This document shows, in pieces, positions 8,070 through 16,521 of a stretch of 63,555 bases of DNA (positions are counted from its first letter, which is position 1; every line of letters begins with the position of its first letter). Source of the DNA: Bacillota bacterium (lineage in GTDB: Bacteria > Bacillota > Clostridia > Lachnospirales > Lachnospiraceae); contig JAEYOY010000016.1 in the NCBI GenBank assembly GCA_023411215.1, forward strand, positions 1-63,555. The letters are read 5' to 3'. The position numbers and the translations under genes are program-made. The notes beneath the pieces were generated by a model that ran no database searches, had not been told where the DNA came from, and saw nothing but the letters and a program-made list of their open reading frames with translations.

Positions 8070-8153
8070 TGAAACTGAGGCTGTCCAAAGAAACTGACAT
8101 AAATTAGTGCAGACTGATTTGTGTAAGTGTCCCGGGCAGCTGATTTTTATTTG

Positions 8154-8312
8154 CGCGAAAGCAACGTGAATAATGGAACACGGTTCCATAGCAAGCTTGC
8201 TTGCATATATGCGAACGCGCACATGCGAATAATGCCTGAAAGCAGGCATCGGAGAAGCTCACATTGCGTGCTTCTTCCGGTTTGTACGTAAGTGCCGACA
8301 TGCTGACACTTT
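8154..8312. repeat. Repeat cluster before the U32 gene
   Basis: Positions 8154-8205 repeat GCAACGTGAA-AATGGAAC/GGTTCCAT-GCAAGCTTGCTTGC from the 7328 tandem block. Positions 8230-8312 hold GCCTG/CAGGC hairpins and a degenerate piece (CTTCTTCCGGTTTGTACG...ACACTTTG) resembling the junction of the two modules at 36990. No gene is seen in 8070-8368. Confidence 0.55.
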
Positions 8313-8368
8313 GTTCTTGAGAACAGATACGGATTGTATTTGTTCCCCTAAATCGAAAGGAAGATAAC

Positions 8369-10837
8369 ATGAAGAGAAATATTGAGATACTTGCACCGGC
8401 GGGATCCTATGAAGGAATGCGGGCAGCCATGAACGCTGGTTGTGATGCTGTATATATTGGCGGCAGCAGCTTTGGAGCCAGAGCCTATGCCAATAATTTG
8501 GAGGAGGAGACCTTACTCGAAGCAATTGATGAAGCGCATATCAGAGATAAGAAGCTTTATCTTACTGTAAACACCTTGCTTAAGGAGAAGGAACGGACGA
8601 AGGAGCTATATCGCTTTCTAGAGAAATTCTATCAAAGGGGATTGGATGCTGTAATTGTACAGGATATGGGAGTACTTCATTTTATTCATGAGAATTTTCC
8701 GGAACTTCCAATACATGCCAGTACACAGACAACTCTTACCATGGCACAGGGTGCTAACCTTTTGAAGCCATATGGTATAACCAGGCTTGTGACAGCCAGA
8801 GAACTTAGTCTGAAAGAGATTAAAGCAATTCGGGATAATACGAAGCTTGAGATAGAGACCTTTGTGCACGGTGCCTTATGCTATTGCTATTCCGGGCAAT
8901 GTCTGATGAGTAGCATGATTGGTGGGCGAAGCGGTAACCGCGGTAGATGCGCACAACCCTGCCGTATGCCTTATCAGTTCTTCTCGGACAAGAAAAAGCT
9001 TTCCACAGAACAGGAGAAATATTTATTAAGTCCTAAGGACATTAACACTCTGACATATATACCCGAGCTGGTGGAGGCGGGGATAGATTCCTTTAAGATT
9101 GAGGGTAGAATGAAGCGGCCTGAATATGCGGCAGCAGTTTCCTCAATATATCGTAGTTATTTGAATCTGTATCTGGATAAAGGAAAGGAATATTATGATG
9201 AATTCCTTCAGAGTGAGAGCTTTCGTAAGGATATGCTTACGCTGCAGGATGTGTATAATCGGGGTGGATTTTCTGAAGGTTATGGGAAATCCTATCACGG
9301 TAAAAGCATGATGAGTCTGTATCGGCCAAACCACAGCGGAGTCTATGTTGGTGAGATTATAGCCATTAAGGGAACATCGGTAACCATTTCACTTGTGGAA
9401 GAGGTGAATGCACAGGATATTCTGGAGATAAGGCATAAAGAGGAAGAAGGCTATGAATTTACCGTAAAGGATTCTCATGGTACAGGAGAAACCCTGGTAA
9501 CGAATGTCGGAAGAAGACAGGCAGGGAATTCAGGCAAGGATAATAAGGATAAATATTATAATCCTGGCTTGAAGGTTGGTGATAAGGTATATCGTACGAA
9601 GAATAATAAGCTTCTGGAAGAGCTGGATACAGAATATATAGCGAAGAACCGACAGCTTAAGATTCAGGGAAAGCTTTATGCTAAGCAGGGTGAACGTCTG
9701 ACTTTGACTTTGGCCTATCAGGAGATTCAAGTTACAGCATATCAGGAAGTGGTACAGACAGCAATGAAGCAGCCAATGACCAGAGAAAAATTATTGGCAC
9801 CAATTGCAAAAACAGGGGATACCTTTTACTCCTTTGATAGTCTAATTGTTGATATGGAAGAAAATATCTTTGTTCCGGTTGCTTGGTTGAATGATATCCG
9901 GCGGGAAGCAATCAGACTTTTGATGGATGCGATGATCAGTAAGTATAAGAGAGTCAATGGAAACACAACACCTGTTGATCATAATTATGCTCAGCCTGTG
10001 CGGGCCCCCAAGTTAGGAATCTGCGTAAGCTGTCAGCGGGAGGAGCAGTTTGATGAGGTGCTCAGGCAGGATGAGGTGTCTTCCATCTATGTAGATTATG
10101 ATGCCTTACCGATCAGTACCATCAACAAATTAATAGGGAAGGCAATGGAGAAAGGAAAAGAAGTTTATCTGTCCTTGCCTCATATCTGTAGATTGGCACA
10201 GTATAATAGGCTAAAAACTGAATTAAACGATATAATAAATAGTAATAAGATAACCGGATTTGTGGTCAAGAATTTTGAAGAAATCGAGCTGCTGCAATCG
10301 TTAAAGGTAAGTAAGCAGAAGAAGCTGATTACCAATTATAATATGTATACCTATAATACCGAAGCTAAGAGCTTCTTTCAGGAATTAGGAATTAGTCTCT
10401 ATACCGCGCCGGTAGAGCTCAACTATCAGGAGCTGAGGACACTTGGAATCTGGGACAGTGACCTCATTGTATACGGCTACCAGCCGGTCATGGTATCTTC
10501 ACAATGTCTGTTTGAGAATACAGTCGGTTGTAAGAAATGTAAAGAGGGGAATACAGGAAATCTGGTTGACCGTCTGGGCAAAAGCTTCTTAGTACAGGCG
10601 AATTGTAACGGCTGCTATAATACCATTTATAATGGGCAACCTTTATCCCTATTAAAATATAAGCAGGAAATTAATGATTTGAGTCCACGTAATATCCGCC
10701 TTGATTTTACCTTTGAGTCGGCACAGGAGGTTCAGAATATATTATCTGCTTATGTCTATGAATTCTGTGGGGTGAATAAGCCTGTAAAAGATATATCGGA
10801 CTATACAACGGGGCATTTTAAGCGTGGGGTGGAATAG
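8369..10837 (+). CDS. U32 family protein, RlhA-like (long form)
   Basis: An 822-aa protein. The N-terminal U32 domain starts EILAPAGSYEGMRAAMNAGCDAVYIGG and contains the Cys motif GRCAQPCRMPY and IEGRMKRPEYAA. A DUF3656-like middle and further Cys clusters (CKKC, CNGC near the C-terminus) follow. The long form with DUF3656 is the architecture of RlhA, which hydroxylates a 23S rRNA cytidine in E. coli; several U32 proteins once called collagenases are RNA hydroxylation factors. That role here is by family only. Cysteines may bind an Fe-S cluster. It is followed by the ftsW-like gene after 55 nt. A shorter paralogue lies at 38452. Confidence 0.85.
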   Translation: MKRNIEILAPAGSYEGMRAAMNAGCDAVYIGGSSFGARAYANNLEEETLLEAIDEAHIRDKKLYLTVNTLLKEKERTKELYRFLEKFYQRGLDAVIVQDMGVLHFIHENFPELPIHASTQTTLTMAQGANLLKPYGITRLVTARELSLKEIKAIRDNTKLEIETFVHGALCYCYSGQCLMSSMIGGRSGNRGRCAQPCRMPYQFFSDKKKLSTEQEKYLLSPKDINTLTYIPELVEAGIDSFKIEGRMKRPEYAAAVSSIYRSYLNLYLDKGKEYYDEFLQSESFRKDMLTLQDVYNRGGFSEGYGKSYHGKSMMSLYRPNHSGVYVGEIIAIKGTSVTISLVEEVNAQDILEIRHKEEEGYEFTVKDSHGTGETLVTNVGRRQAGNSGKDNKDKYYNPGLKVGDKVYRTKNNKLLEELDTEYIAKNRQLKIQGKLYAKQGERLTLTLAYQEIQVTAYQEVVQTAMKQPMTREKLLAPIAKTGDTFYSFDSLIVDMEENIFVPVAWLNDIRREAIRLLMDAMISKYKRVNGNTTPVDHNYAQPVRAPKLGICVSCQREEQFDEVLRQDEVSSIYVDYDALPISTINKLIGKAMEKGKEVYLSLPHICRLAQYNRLKTELNDIINSNKITGFVVKNFEEIELLQSLKVSKQKKLITNYNMYTYNTEAKSFFQELGISLYTAPVELNYQELRTLGIWDSDLIVYGYQPVMVSSQCLFENTVGCKKCKEGNTGNLVDRLGKSFLVQANCNGCYNTIYNGQPLSLLKYKQEINDLSPRNIRLDFTFESAQEVQNILSAYVYEFCGVNKPVKDISDYTTGHFKRGVE

Positions 10838-10892
10838 CACTTTCAAACGAAAGTTGTGATAATATAGTATATATGGGCTGGGAGGTGATGCT

Positions 10893-12218
10893 ATGAATCT
10901 AATTGTAGAATTAATCAAATATATGATGATACTTCTAATCGGGATATATACTTACTATAGCTTTAATGTATTCCGATTTAAGAATAAGAAGCATCAGAAT
11001 AAAATTTATGCGATATTAACCATGATCCTTTTTGCCTTTCATTTTACCGGGTATTTTACTTTGTACTTTCAAGAGCAGAGCAGAAAGCTGGTATACCTCT
11101 ACGTAGCAGAAGTTGTGCTGTTTGTATTGGTGCTTCTTCTCTATCAGGTCATCTATCCAAAGATATCGAGGCTCCTGCTTCGTAATATGTTGATGCTATT
11201 AGCCATAGGTTTTATTATCCAGACAAGGCTATCCTTTGACAATACAGTGAAACAGGTGATAATCATAGGAGGCTCTTTTTTGGTAAGTTTGATTATGCCT
11301 CATCTAATCCGAAAAGTCCAAAGCATAAAGGATTATGGTTGGATCTATGGAGTTACAGGCATTCTGCTTTTGGTTCTGGTGCTTATCCTGGGAAGAACCA
11401 GCTATGGTGCCACCAATTGGATTCACATTGCAGGAATTAGCATTCAACCCTCTGAATTTGTGAAGCTGCTTTTTGTATGTAGTATAGCAGGACTTTTATC
11501 AAAAAATACTGATTTTAAACATATATGCATTATCACTATCCTAGCCGGTGTTACGGTCATCATTTTGGTGTTGCAGAAGGATCTTGGAGGTGCCTTGATC
11601 TTCTTCGTAACCTATATATTTATGCTTTACGCTGCGACAGCAAGACCACTTTATTTATTATCGGGTCTCGCTGGTGGAAGTCTTGCAGCTGTGGTGGCTT
11701 ATTGGCTGTTCAGCCATGTTAGGGTAAGAGTGCTTGCCTGGCAGGATCCCTTCAGTTACATTGATAAAGAAGGGTATCAGATCACCCAATCCTTATTTGC
11801 CATAGGAACCGGCGGATGGTTTGGAATGGGTCTAAACCGTGGTCTACCCACCAATATTCCTGTGGTAGACAGTGATTTTGTCTTCTCTGCAATATCCGAG
11901 GAAATGGGGGGCGTAATTGCTATCTGTATTATACTGATCTATGCCAGCTGCTTTGTCATGTTTCTTAACATTGCACTGGAACAGGAGGAGGTATTCTATC
12001 GGCTGCTTGCCATTGGCTTCGCTGTATTGTTTGCATTCCAGGTGATATTATCCATTGGGGGCGTGATCAAGTTCATTCCCTCTACGGGGGTAACATTGCC
12101 ACTGATCAGTATGGGTGGAAGCTCAGCACTGTCTGTCGTTCTTATGTTTATGATACTTCAGGGGGTTTCTCTTGTAGGAAAATCGAAACATAAGCATTTA
12201 GATACCTCGAGGCAATAG
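10893..12218 (+). CDS. FtsW/RodA/SpoVE family glycosyltransferase
   Basis: A 441-aa polytopic membrane protein of the SEDS family, which polymerises lipid II into glycan strands together with a class B PBP. Typical blocks are GATNWIHIAGISIQPSEFVKL, LQKDLGGALIF, AIGTGGWFGMGLNRG and PVVDSDFVFSAISEEMG. It carries an extra N-terminal pair of membrane segments compared with RodA. GGGAGGTG precedes the ATG. The PBP gene starts 10 nt downstream, so the two form a SEDS-PBP pair. Whether it serves elongation, division or sporulation cannot be decided here. Confidence 0.92.
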   Translation: MNLIVELIKYMMILLIGIYTYYSFNVFRFKNKKHQNKIYAILTMILFAFHFTGYFTLYFQEQSRKLVYLYVAEVVLFVLVLLLYQVIYPKISRLLLRNMLMLLAIGFIIQTRLSFDNTVKQVIIIGGSFLVSLIMPHLIRKVQSIKDYGWIYGVTGILLLVLVLILGRTSYGATNWIHIAGISIQPSEFVKLLFVCSIAGLLSKNTDFKHICIITILAGVTVIILVLQKDLGGALIFFVTYIFMLYAATARPLYLLSGLAGGSLAAVVAYWLFSHVRVRVLAWQDPFSYIDKEGYQITQSLFAIGTGGWFGMGLNRGLPTNIPVVDSDFVFSAISEEMGGVIAICIILIYASCFVMFLNIALEQEEVFYRLLAIGFAVLFAFQVILSIGGVIKFIPSTGVTLPLISMGGSSALSVVLMFMILQGVSLVGKSKHKHLDTSRQ

Positions 12219-12228
12219 GAGGACATTA

Positions 12229-13722
12229 ATGATACGAAAATGGATGGAGTTTATTAAAAATAAGACACAGGAATTAGCCGCTGCCACGGAACCGGATTCT
12301 AAAGAGAGAAAAGCCTCTATTGATCATCGGAAACCGATTTATAATATTATCTACATTTTTATTGGCCTATTTGTCCTTATGGCAGGCTACTTTTCATATT
12401 ATATCATAGTACGAAGTGACGAGGTAATCAACAATGCCTATAACAAACGGCAGGAGGTTCTTTCAGAACGCTTTGTGAGAGGTCAGATTCTATCTGCTGA
12501 TAAAGAGATACTTGCTCAGACCCTGGTAGATGAGGATGGGAAGGAGACAAGAGTATATCCCTTCGGTGACGTGTTTGCTCATGTTGTCGGACGCAATACG
12601 AAGGGAACCACCGGCATTGAGGAGTCGGAGAATATTCATTTATTAACCTCCAATATTAACAGCATTGAGGTGATGTATTCTGACCTGATCGGTGAGAAGA
12701 GTCCGGGAGATAACGTTGTGACTACTCTGGATTCAAAGCTTCAGCAGGTAGCCTTTGATGCCCTGGGAGATTATCGAGGAGCAGCCGTTGTCATGGAGGC
12801 TACCACCGGCAAGATACTCGCTATGGTATCTACACCGGCTTATGATCCCAACAAAGTGGATGAGGAGTGGGAAAAGCTACTGGAGGACGAGGATACAAAA
12901 AAAGCCCCGCTGTTTAATAGAGCAACGCAGGGTAAATATCCACCAGGATCTACCTTCAAGATAGTAACAGCGCTGGAATATATGCGGGAGAAGCTTACTT
13001 ATCTCGAATATGAATATGATTGTGAAGGTAGTATTGAGTATGAAGGAAGGACAATCCACTGCCATAATAATAAGAGGCATGGAAAGGTAGATCTGCCCCT
13101 GTCTTTAGCCAAGTCCTGTAATACCTCCTTTGCCAATATCGGTAAAGACCTTGATATGGAGAAGTTTTATGATCTTTGTGAATCTTTACTCTTTAATCGG
13201 AACCTGCCTGTGAATATGGCAAGCAGTGTCAGCAGCTTTGCCCTGAAGAAAGGACAGTCGGGAACGCAGGAAGCCATGCAGACGGCAATCGGTCAGGGGA
13301 AGACTCTGATCTCACCTCTGCATAATGCTATGATTACGGCAGCAGTGGCGAATGGGGGCGTGATGATGAAGCCCTATGTCGTTGATCACATTGAGAATGC
13401 GGATGGAGCCACAGTTAAGAAATATACCTCCCAGACGATTGGCAGGATGATGAGCGGCGAGGAAGCGAATTACCTGGCGGATGCAATGAGACTTGTTGTC
13501 ACAGAAGGAACAGCGACAAAGCTTAAGGATCTGAAGGCGGAGGTAGCAGGAAAGACCGGTTCAGCGGATAACTCAGCTGGCAAAGCCCATTCCTGGTTTG
13601 TTGGATTTGCCCCTTATGAAGATACGGAGGTTGTGGTAAGCATTATCGTAGAGAATGTCGGAACCGGCAGTGAATACGCCGTCCCCATCGCAAGAAAGAT
13701 ATTCAAGGAATATTCAAAGTAG
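12229..13722 (+). CDS. Class B penicillin-binding protein (transpeptidase)
   Basis: A 497-aa protein with one N-terminal membrane anchor (about 38-60) and an external transpeptidase domain. The active-site motifs are STFK (Ser241), SCN (about 296) and KTGS (about 442), in the usual order. It cross-links peptidoglycan and is partner to the SEDS protein encoded 10 nt upstream. AGGAGGA lies just before the ATG. It resembles the PbpA type found beside FtsW-like genes in many Clostridia and Actinobacteria. Confidence 0.93.
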   Translation: MIRKWMEFIKNKTQELAAATEPDSKERKASIDHRKPIYNIIYIFIGLFVLMAGYFSYYIIVRSDEVINNAYNKRQEVLSERFVRGQILSADKEILAQTLVDEDGKETRVYPFGDVFAHVVGRNTKGTTGIEESENIHLLTSNINSIEVMYSDLIGEKSPGDNVVTTLDSKLQQVAFDALGDYRGAAVVMEATTGKILAMVSTPAYDPNKVDEEWEKLLEDEDTKKAPLFNRATQGKYPPGSTFKIVTALEYMREKLTYLEYEYDCEGSIEYEGRTIHCHNNKRHGKVDLPLSLAKSCNTSFANIGKDLDMEKFYDLCESLLFNRNLPVNMASSVSSFALKKGQSGTQEAMQTAIGQGKTLISPLHNAMITAAVANGGVMMKPYVVDHIENADGATVKKYTSQTIGRMMSGEEANYLADAMRLVVTEGTATKLKDLKAEVAGKTGSADNSAGKAHSWFVGFAPYEDTEVVVSIIVENVGTGSEYAVPIARKIFKEYSK

Positions 13723-14013
13723 CTAAATTCTTACAATATGCTTTGTATTTTTGCCTTTGTAACCATCTGTGAAGATATATCATAATTATACTAATAAGAA
13801 TTATTTGGTACCAGTATTATATTTTGAACAGAAATTGATTTTACATTGATCATGACAGTAATCTAGATTAGCTGCCGCTTGAAGCATACAAGAGGACGGA
13901 GGTAAGCCTATACAACTTCCTTCCTTTCAAAACTTTAATGAGGCAGCTACATTTGGTTTGTATTCTCTACAATATACAATTTGTGCCTTTTGTAGCATTT
14001 CAATAATTTTATA
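13723..14013. other. Non-coding, AT-rich gap
   Basis: I see no gene, clear terminator or repeat here. The interval is AT-rich and ends at the NUDIX promoter. Confidence 0.5.
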
Positions 14014-14042
14014 TTGAAAAGTTGTGCACATTGTTGTATACT
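14014..14042 (+). promoter_or_regulatory. Sigma-A promoter of the NUDIX gene
   Basis: TTGAAA (14014-14019), 17-nt spacer, TATACT (14037-14042). The implied start near 14049 lies downstream of the first possible start codon at 14024, which supports translation from 14087. Confidence 0.75.
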
Positions 14043-14086
14043 TCTTACTAGATAAGATGGTACACCAAAGAGCAGGAGGCATTGCG

Positions 14087-14539
14087 ATGGTAGAAGCAAC
14101 GAGCTGTGGTGGTGTAGTTATATTCAGAGGAAAGATTTTATTACTGTATAAAAATTATAAGAATAAATATGAAGGGTGGGTGCTACCGAAAGGAACTGTT
14201 GAAGAAGGAGAAGAATATAAAGAAACAGCAATCCGTGAGGTATTAGAGGAAGCGGGGACGAATGCTTCCATTATAAAATACATCGGGAAGAGCCAATATT
14301 CTTTCAGCACGCCACAAAATACAGTATTAAAGGATGTTCATTGGTATTTAATGATGTCTGATAGCTATTACAGCAAACCACAAAGAGAAGAGTTTTTTAT
14401 GGATTCCGGTTATTACAAGTTTCATGAAGCGTATCATATGTTGAAATTCGCAAACGAAAAACAGATTTTAGAGCGGGCTTACAACGAATACATGGATCTT
14501 AAGAAAAGTAATTTATGGGGGAATAAAAAATATTTTTAA
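14087..14539 (+). CDS. NUDIX hydrolase
   Basis: A 150-aa protein with a complete NUDIX box, G-x5-E-x7-RE-V-x-EE-x-G-T, at about residues 41-63 (GTVEEGEEYKETAIREVLEE). The box binds divalent metal and hydrolyses nucleoside diphosphate derivatives. The early segment CGGVVIFRGKILLLYKN and WVLPKGTVE resembles Ap4A/diadenosine polyphosphate hydrolase-type NUDIX proteins; the substrate cannot be named. AGGAGG ends 9 nt before this ATG. It has its own promoter and terminator, so it is monocistronic. Confidence 0.92.
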   Translation: MVEATSCGGVVIFRGKILLLYKNYKNKYEGWVLPKGTVEEGEEYKETAIREVLEEAGTNASIIKYIGKSQYSFSTPQNTVLKDVHWYLMMSDSYYSKPQREEFFMDSGYYKFHEAYHMLKFANEKQILERAYNEYMDLKKSNLWGNKKYF

Positions 14540-14555
14540 CATCGATCTAACCAAG

Positions 14556-14587
14556 GACTGAATACCGAGAGGTATTCAGTCTTTTTA
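14556..14587 (+). terminator. Terminator of the NUDIX gene
   Basis: GACTGAATACC and GGTATTCAGTC form a perfect 11-bp stem around GAGA, followed by TTTTTAT. Confidence 0.93.
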
Positions 14588-14735
14588 TAACAAAAGAAAG
14601 GCCGTAGAATATGATTTCTATCGTTGATATAAGTTATTAAGGAATTTACAATATATTCTTTTTTTGGGAATAAAAAAAGGCATATATGTAAATAATATTC
14701 CTGTCATAAATAATATAAATTTTGGAGGATTACAA

Positions 14736-14903
14736 ATGGATAACAACTCAAGAAATTCAAGCAGAAACGATGCTAACAATTCAAGCAGAAATGATGCTAA
14801 CAATTCAAGCAGAAACGATGCTAACAATTCAAGCAGAAATGATGCAAACAACACAAGCAAAAACAATACTTCCAATTCAAGTAGAAATGACGCTAGCAGA
14901 TAA
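14736..14903 (+). CDS. Asn/Ser/Arg-rich octapeptide-repeat small protein
   Basis: A 55-aa hydrophilic protein built almost entirely from the octapeptide NSSRNDAN (four near-identical units, then two degenerate ones). The DNA unit is 24 bp and the copies differ mostly at silent positions (AAC/AAT), as expected under protein-level selection. TTTGGAGG lies 8-10 nt before the ATG, a strong ribosome binding site. There is no signal peptide, Cys or membrane segment. I know no function. Low-complexity Asn/Ser-rich peptides are often spore- or surface-associated, but that is a guess. It is followed by two hairpins. Confidence 0.7.
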   Translation: MDNNSRNSSRNDANNSSRNDANNSSRNDANNSSRNDANNTSKNNTSNSSRNDASR

Positions 14904-14923
14904 TTATTAAATCGATCTTTTGC

Positions 14924-14981
14924 TTTGGCAAACAAGAAAAAGGAGTAGCTTAAACACTATTCCTTTTTCTTGTTTGCAAAC
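14924..14981 (+). terminator. Long hairpin after the repeat peptide
   Basis: TTTGGCAAACAAGAAAAAGG and CCTTTTTCTTGTTTGCAAA form a stem of about 22 bp. There is no separate T-tract, but the right arm is T-rich. It probably terminates the peptide gene. Confidence 0.7.
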
Positions 14982-15018
14982 AAAATAAATCATTTATATT
15001 TTTCGCTCTATAATAAAC

Positions 15019-15054
15019 GTAAAAAAAGGAGTAGCGAATGCTACTCCTTTTCCT
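15019..15054 (+). terminator. Second hairpin, AAAAGGAGTAGC stem
   Basis: AAAAGGAGTAGC and GCTACTCCTTTT pair perfectly around GAAT, followed by CCTGTTGTTTT. The left arm repeats AAAAAGGAGTAGC of the preceding hairpin, so the two may be related by duplication. Confidence 0.7.
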
Positions 15055-15055
15055 G

Positions 15056-15508
15056 TTGTTTTGTAAATAAGTATAATATGTGCCACTAGCAAGGTGAATA
15101 GCATCACTCCTTTATTATGAATTGGGGTCATATGGAGTAATTATGTATACTTTCTACTGCTTATATATGGTACATTAAATGCCCTTGCTTAAGTACTTAT
15201 ATTTTTACTAATATTATATGCCATCTATGAAAAAGGTTACTGTTTTAATAAAAATAAACATAAAATAATTAAAAATGATATAAAGCAGATCAAAACAATA
15301 AGAAACTCCGGAGGTGATATACTATCTGGTGTTTTATTATTGTGTTGAGACAACAATCTTCTTCATAGGATGGATTCTGAGTAAAAATAGCGATTTTAGA
15401 CTAATAAGCAAATACAAAACGCAAAATATATGATATAATGAAAACGTAGTGAGCATGCTGCAAGTTTACTAATGCTCACTTTGCTTACGCCATACGATTG
15501 TCGTAAAC
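15056..15508. other. Non-coding gap before the tRNA
   Basis: About 450 nt with many stops in all frames. No convincing gene, promoter or repeat is seen. The minus-strand frame at 15396-15626 runs through the tRNA and is not a gene. Confidence 0.5.
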
Positions 15509-15555
15509 TAAAAAAGCTCTTGAACCCCTTGATATTCAAGGCTTCCAAGAACTTT
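15509..15555 (-). terminator. Terminator of the tRNA-Leu transcript
   Basis: Read on the minus strand, AAGTTCTTG...CAAGAGCTT with an inner CCTTGA/TCAAGG stem is followed by TTTTTTAG. It lies a few nt past the tRNA 3' end. Confidence 0.8.
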
Positions 15556-15557
15556 AC

Positions 15558-15640
15558 TGCGGATGGAGGGACTCGAACCCTCACACCCTCGCGAGTGGCA
15601 GATTTTGAGTCTGCTGCGTCTGCCATTCCGCCACATCCGC
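15558..15640 (-). tRNA. tRNA-Leu (anticodon CAA)
   Basis: The minus strand reads GCGGATG at the 5' end and CATCCGC plus discriminator A at the 3' end, a perfect 7-bp acceptor stem. The anticodon arm is GCAGA-CTCAAAA-TCTGC, giving anticodon CAA for UUG codons. The variable arm is long (class II), and the T arm is GAGGG-TTCGAGT-CCCTC. CCA is not encoded. It is a lone tRNA with a terminator just downstream. Confidence 0.96.
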
Positions 15641-15706
15641 ATTTGTGACGAGGTTTATTCTAACACAATTGTTTTACTATTTCAAGTATAAAAAAAATTT
15701 TTTAAA

Positions 15707-15734
15707 TTGACATATATCGTTCCCGGATGATAAT
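15707..15734 (+). promoter_or_regulatory. Promoter before the zf-HC2 gene
   Basis: TTGACA (15707-15712), 16-nt spacer, GATAAT (15729-15734). TGATAATGATTAATT at 15728-15742 matches the left half of a Fur-type box exactly but not the right half. The predicted start site lies only a few nt before the first ATG at 15746. Confidence 0.65.
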
Positions 15735-15766
15735 GATTAATTCGGATGAATAAGGAGTGGATAGAG

Positions 15767-16249
15767 ATGACCTGCTATAAAGCCCAGAGCATGATCACAC
15801 CGTTTATTAATAATAAGCTTAACTTAAAAGAGATGGAAGATTTCATAGATCATATCAGCTCTTGCCCTGTATGTAAGGAAGAATTGGAGGTGTACTATGC
15901 TTTGCTTACAGCGATGAAGCAATTAGATGAAGACAAGAACCTCTCCTCTGATTTCGGACAGGAGCTGAATCAGAAGCTGGAACGGTCTAAAGAGCGCATT
16001 CTTCATGTGAAATTTACATACTATAGGAAGAAAATATTTCTGTTTTTGACGATAATAGTACTGGCATTTATTATCAGTATCGGGTATGCTAATAAGGGCT
16101 TTATGGAGAGGACGGTTACTCAAAGTGATTTTCGAATACGCAAATCCTTTCGTGAAGAACCGAATGGAGATTATGAAATTATGTTAAGAGAATATCTTAG
16201 GAGACAGGAATTAGAACCTGTTCCGACGGTAACAGTATTTATTCCGTAA
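15767..16249 (+). CDS. Anti-sigma-factor-like membrane protein (zf-HC2)
   Basis: A 160-aa protein. The N-terminal zinc-finger-like segment has HISSCPVC, the H-x3-C-x2-C signature of ZAS anti-sigma factors. One membrane segment follows at about residues 90-110 (KIFLFLTIIVLAFIISIGYA), then a short tail. ZAS proteins hold ECF sigma factors at the membrane, but no sigma gene is adjacent, so the partner is unknown. The ATG at 15767 is chosen because AAGGAG lies 9 nt upstream, while the ATG at 15746 has no binding site and is too near the predicted transcription start. Confidence 0.75.
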   Translation: MTCYKAQSMITPFINNKLNLKEMEDFIDHISSCPVCKEELEVYYALLTAMKQLDEDKNLSSDFGQELNQKLERSKERILHVKFTYYRKKIFLFLTIIVLAFIISIGYANKGFMERTVTQSDFRIRKSFREEPNGDYEIMLREYLRRQELEPVPTVTVFIP

Positions 16250-16271
16250 TTTTAATTAAGTTATTATCGTA

Positions 16272-16300
16272 ACTGTTCAGTATCCTCACAGTTACTGGGC
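16272..16300. repeat. Short inverted repeat GTAACTG/CAGTTAC
   Basis: GTAACTGTTCAG is followed by CAGTTAC after a short loop. The left arm matches the end of the 141-bp element at 21662. It may be a remnant, or a weak terminator of the zf-HC2 gene. Nothing else is seen in 16250-16521. Confidence 0.45.
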
Positions 16301-16521
16301 ATCTAGCAGTACCTATGCATACAGAACATGTAACAATGTGAATGTTTGAAGTATGCTTATATCATATTTTGCTGATAACTCAAATTCCTGCGAATTTCTC
16401 GGAGGTACTGAATAATTACTTTTTATATTACTATAGTATGACTACGTGCAGAGCTATACTATTACAAAAGGATATTTTACTATGCATTAAATCAATATAG
16501 AGGAAAGGCACAGGGAACAAT

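Noticed and set aside
14750..14895. Possible CRISPR-like array
   Set aside because: The units are 24 bp and directly abutting with no spacers, and they are in frame within an ORF.
14618..14935. A minus-strand frame with Leu-rich repeats opposite the NSSRNDAN peptide
   Set aside because: It is the antisense reading of the 24-bp repeats. The plus strand has the ribosome binding site and silent-site variation.
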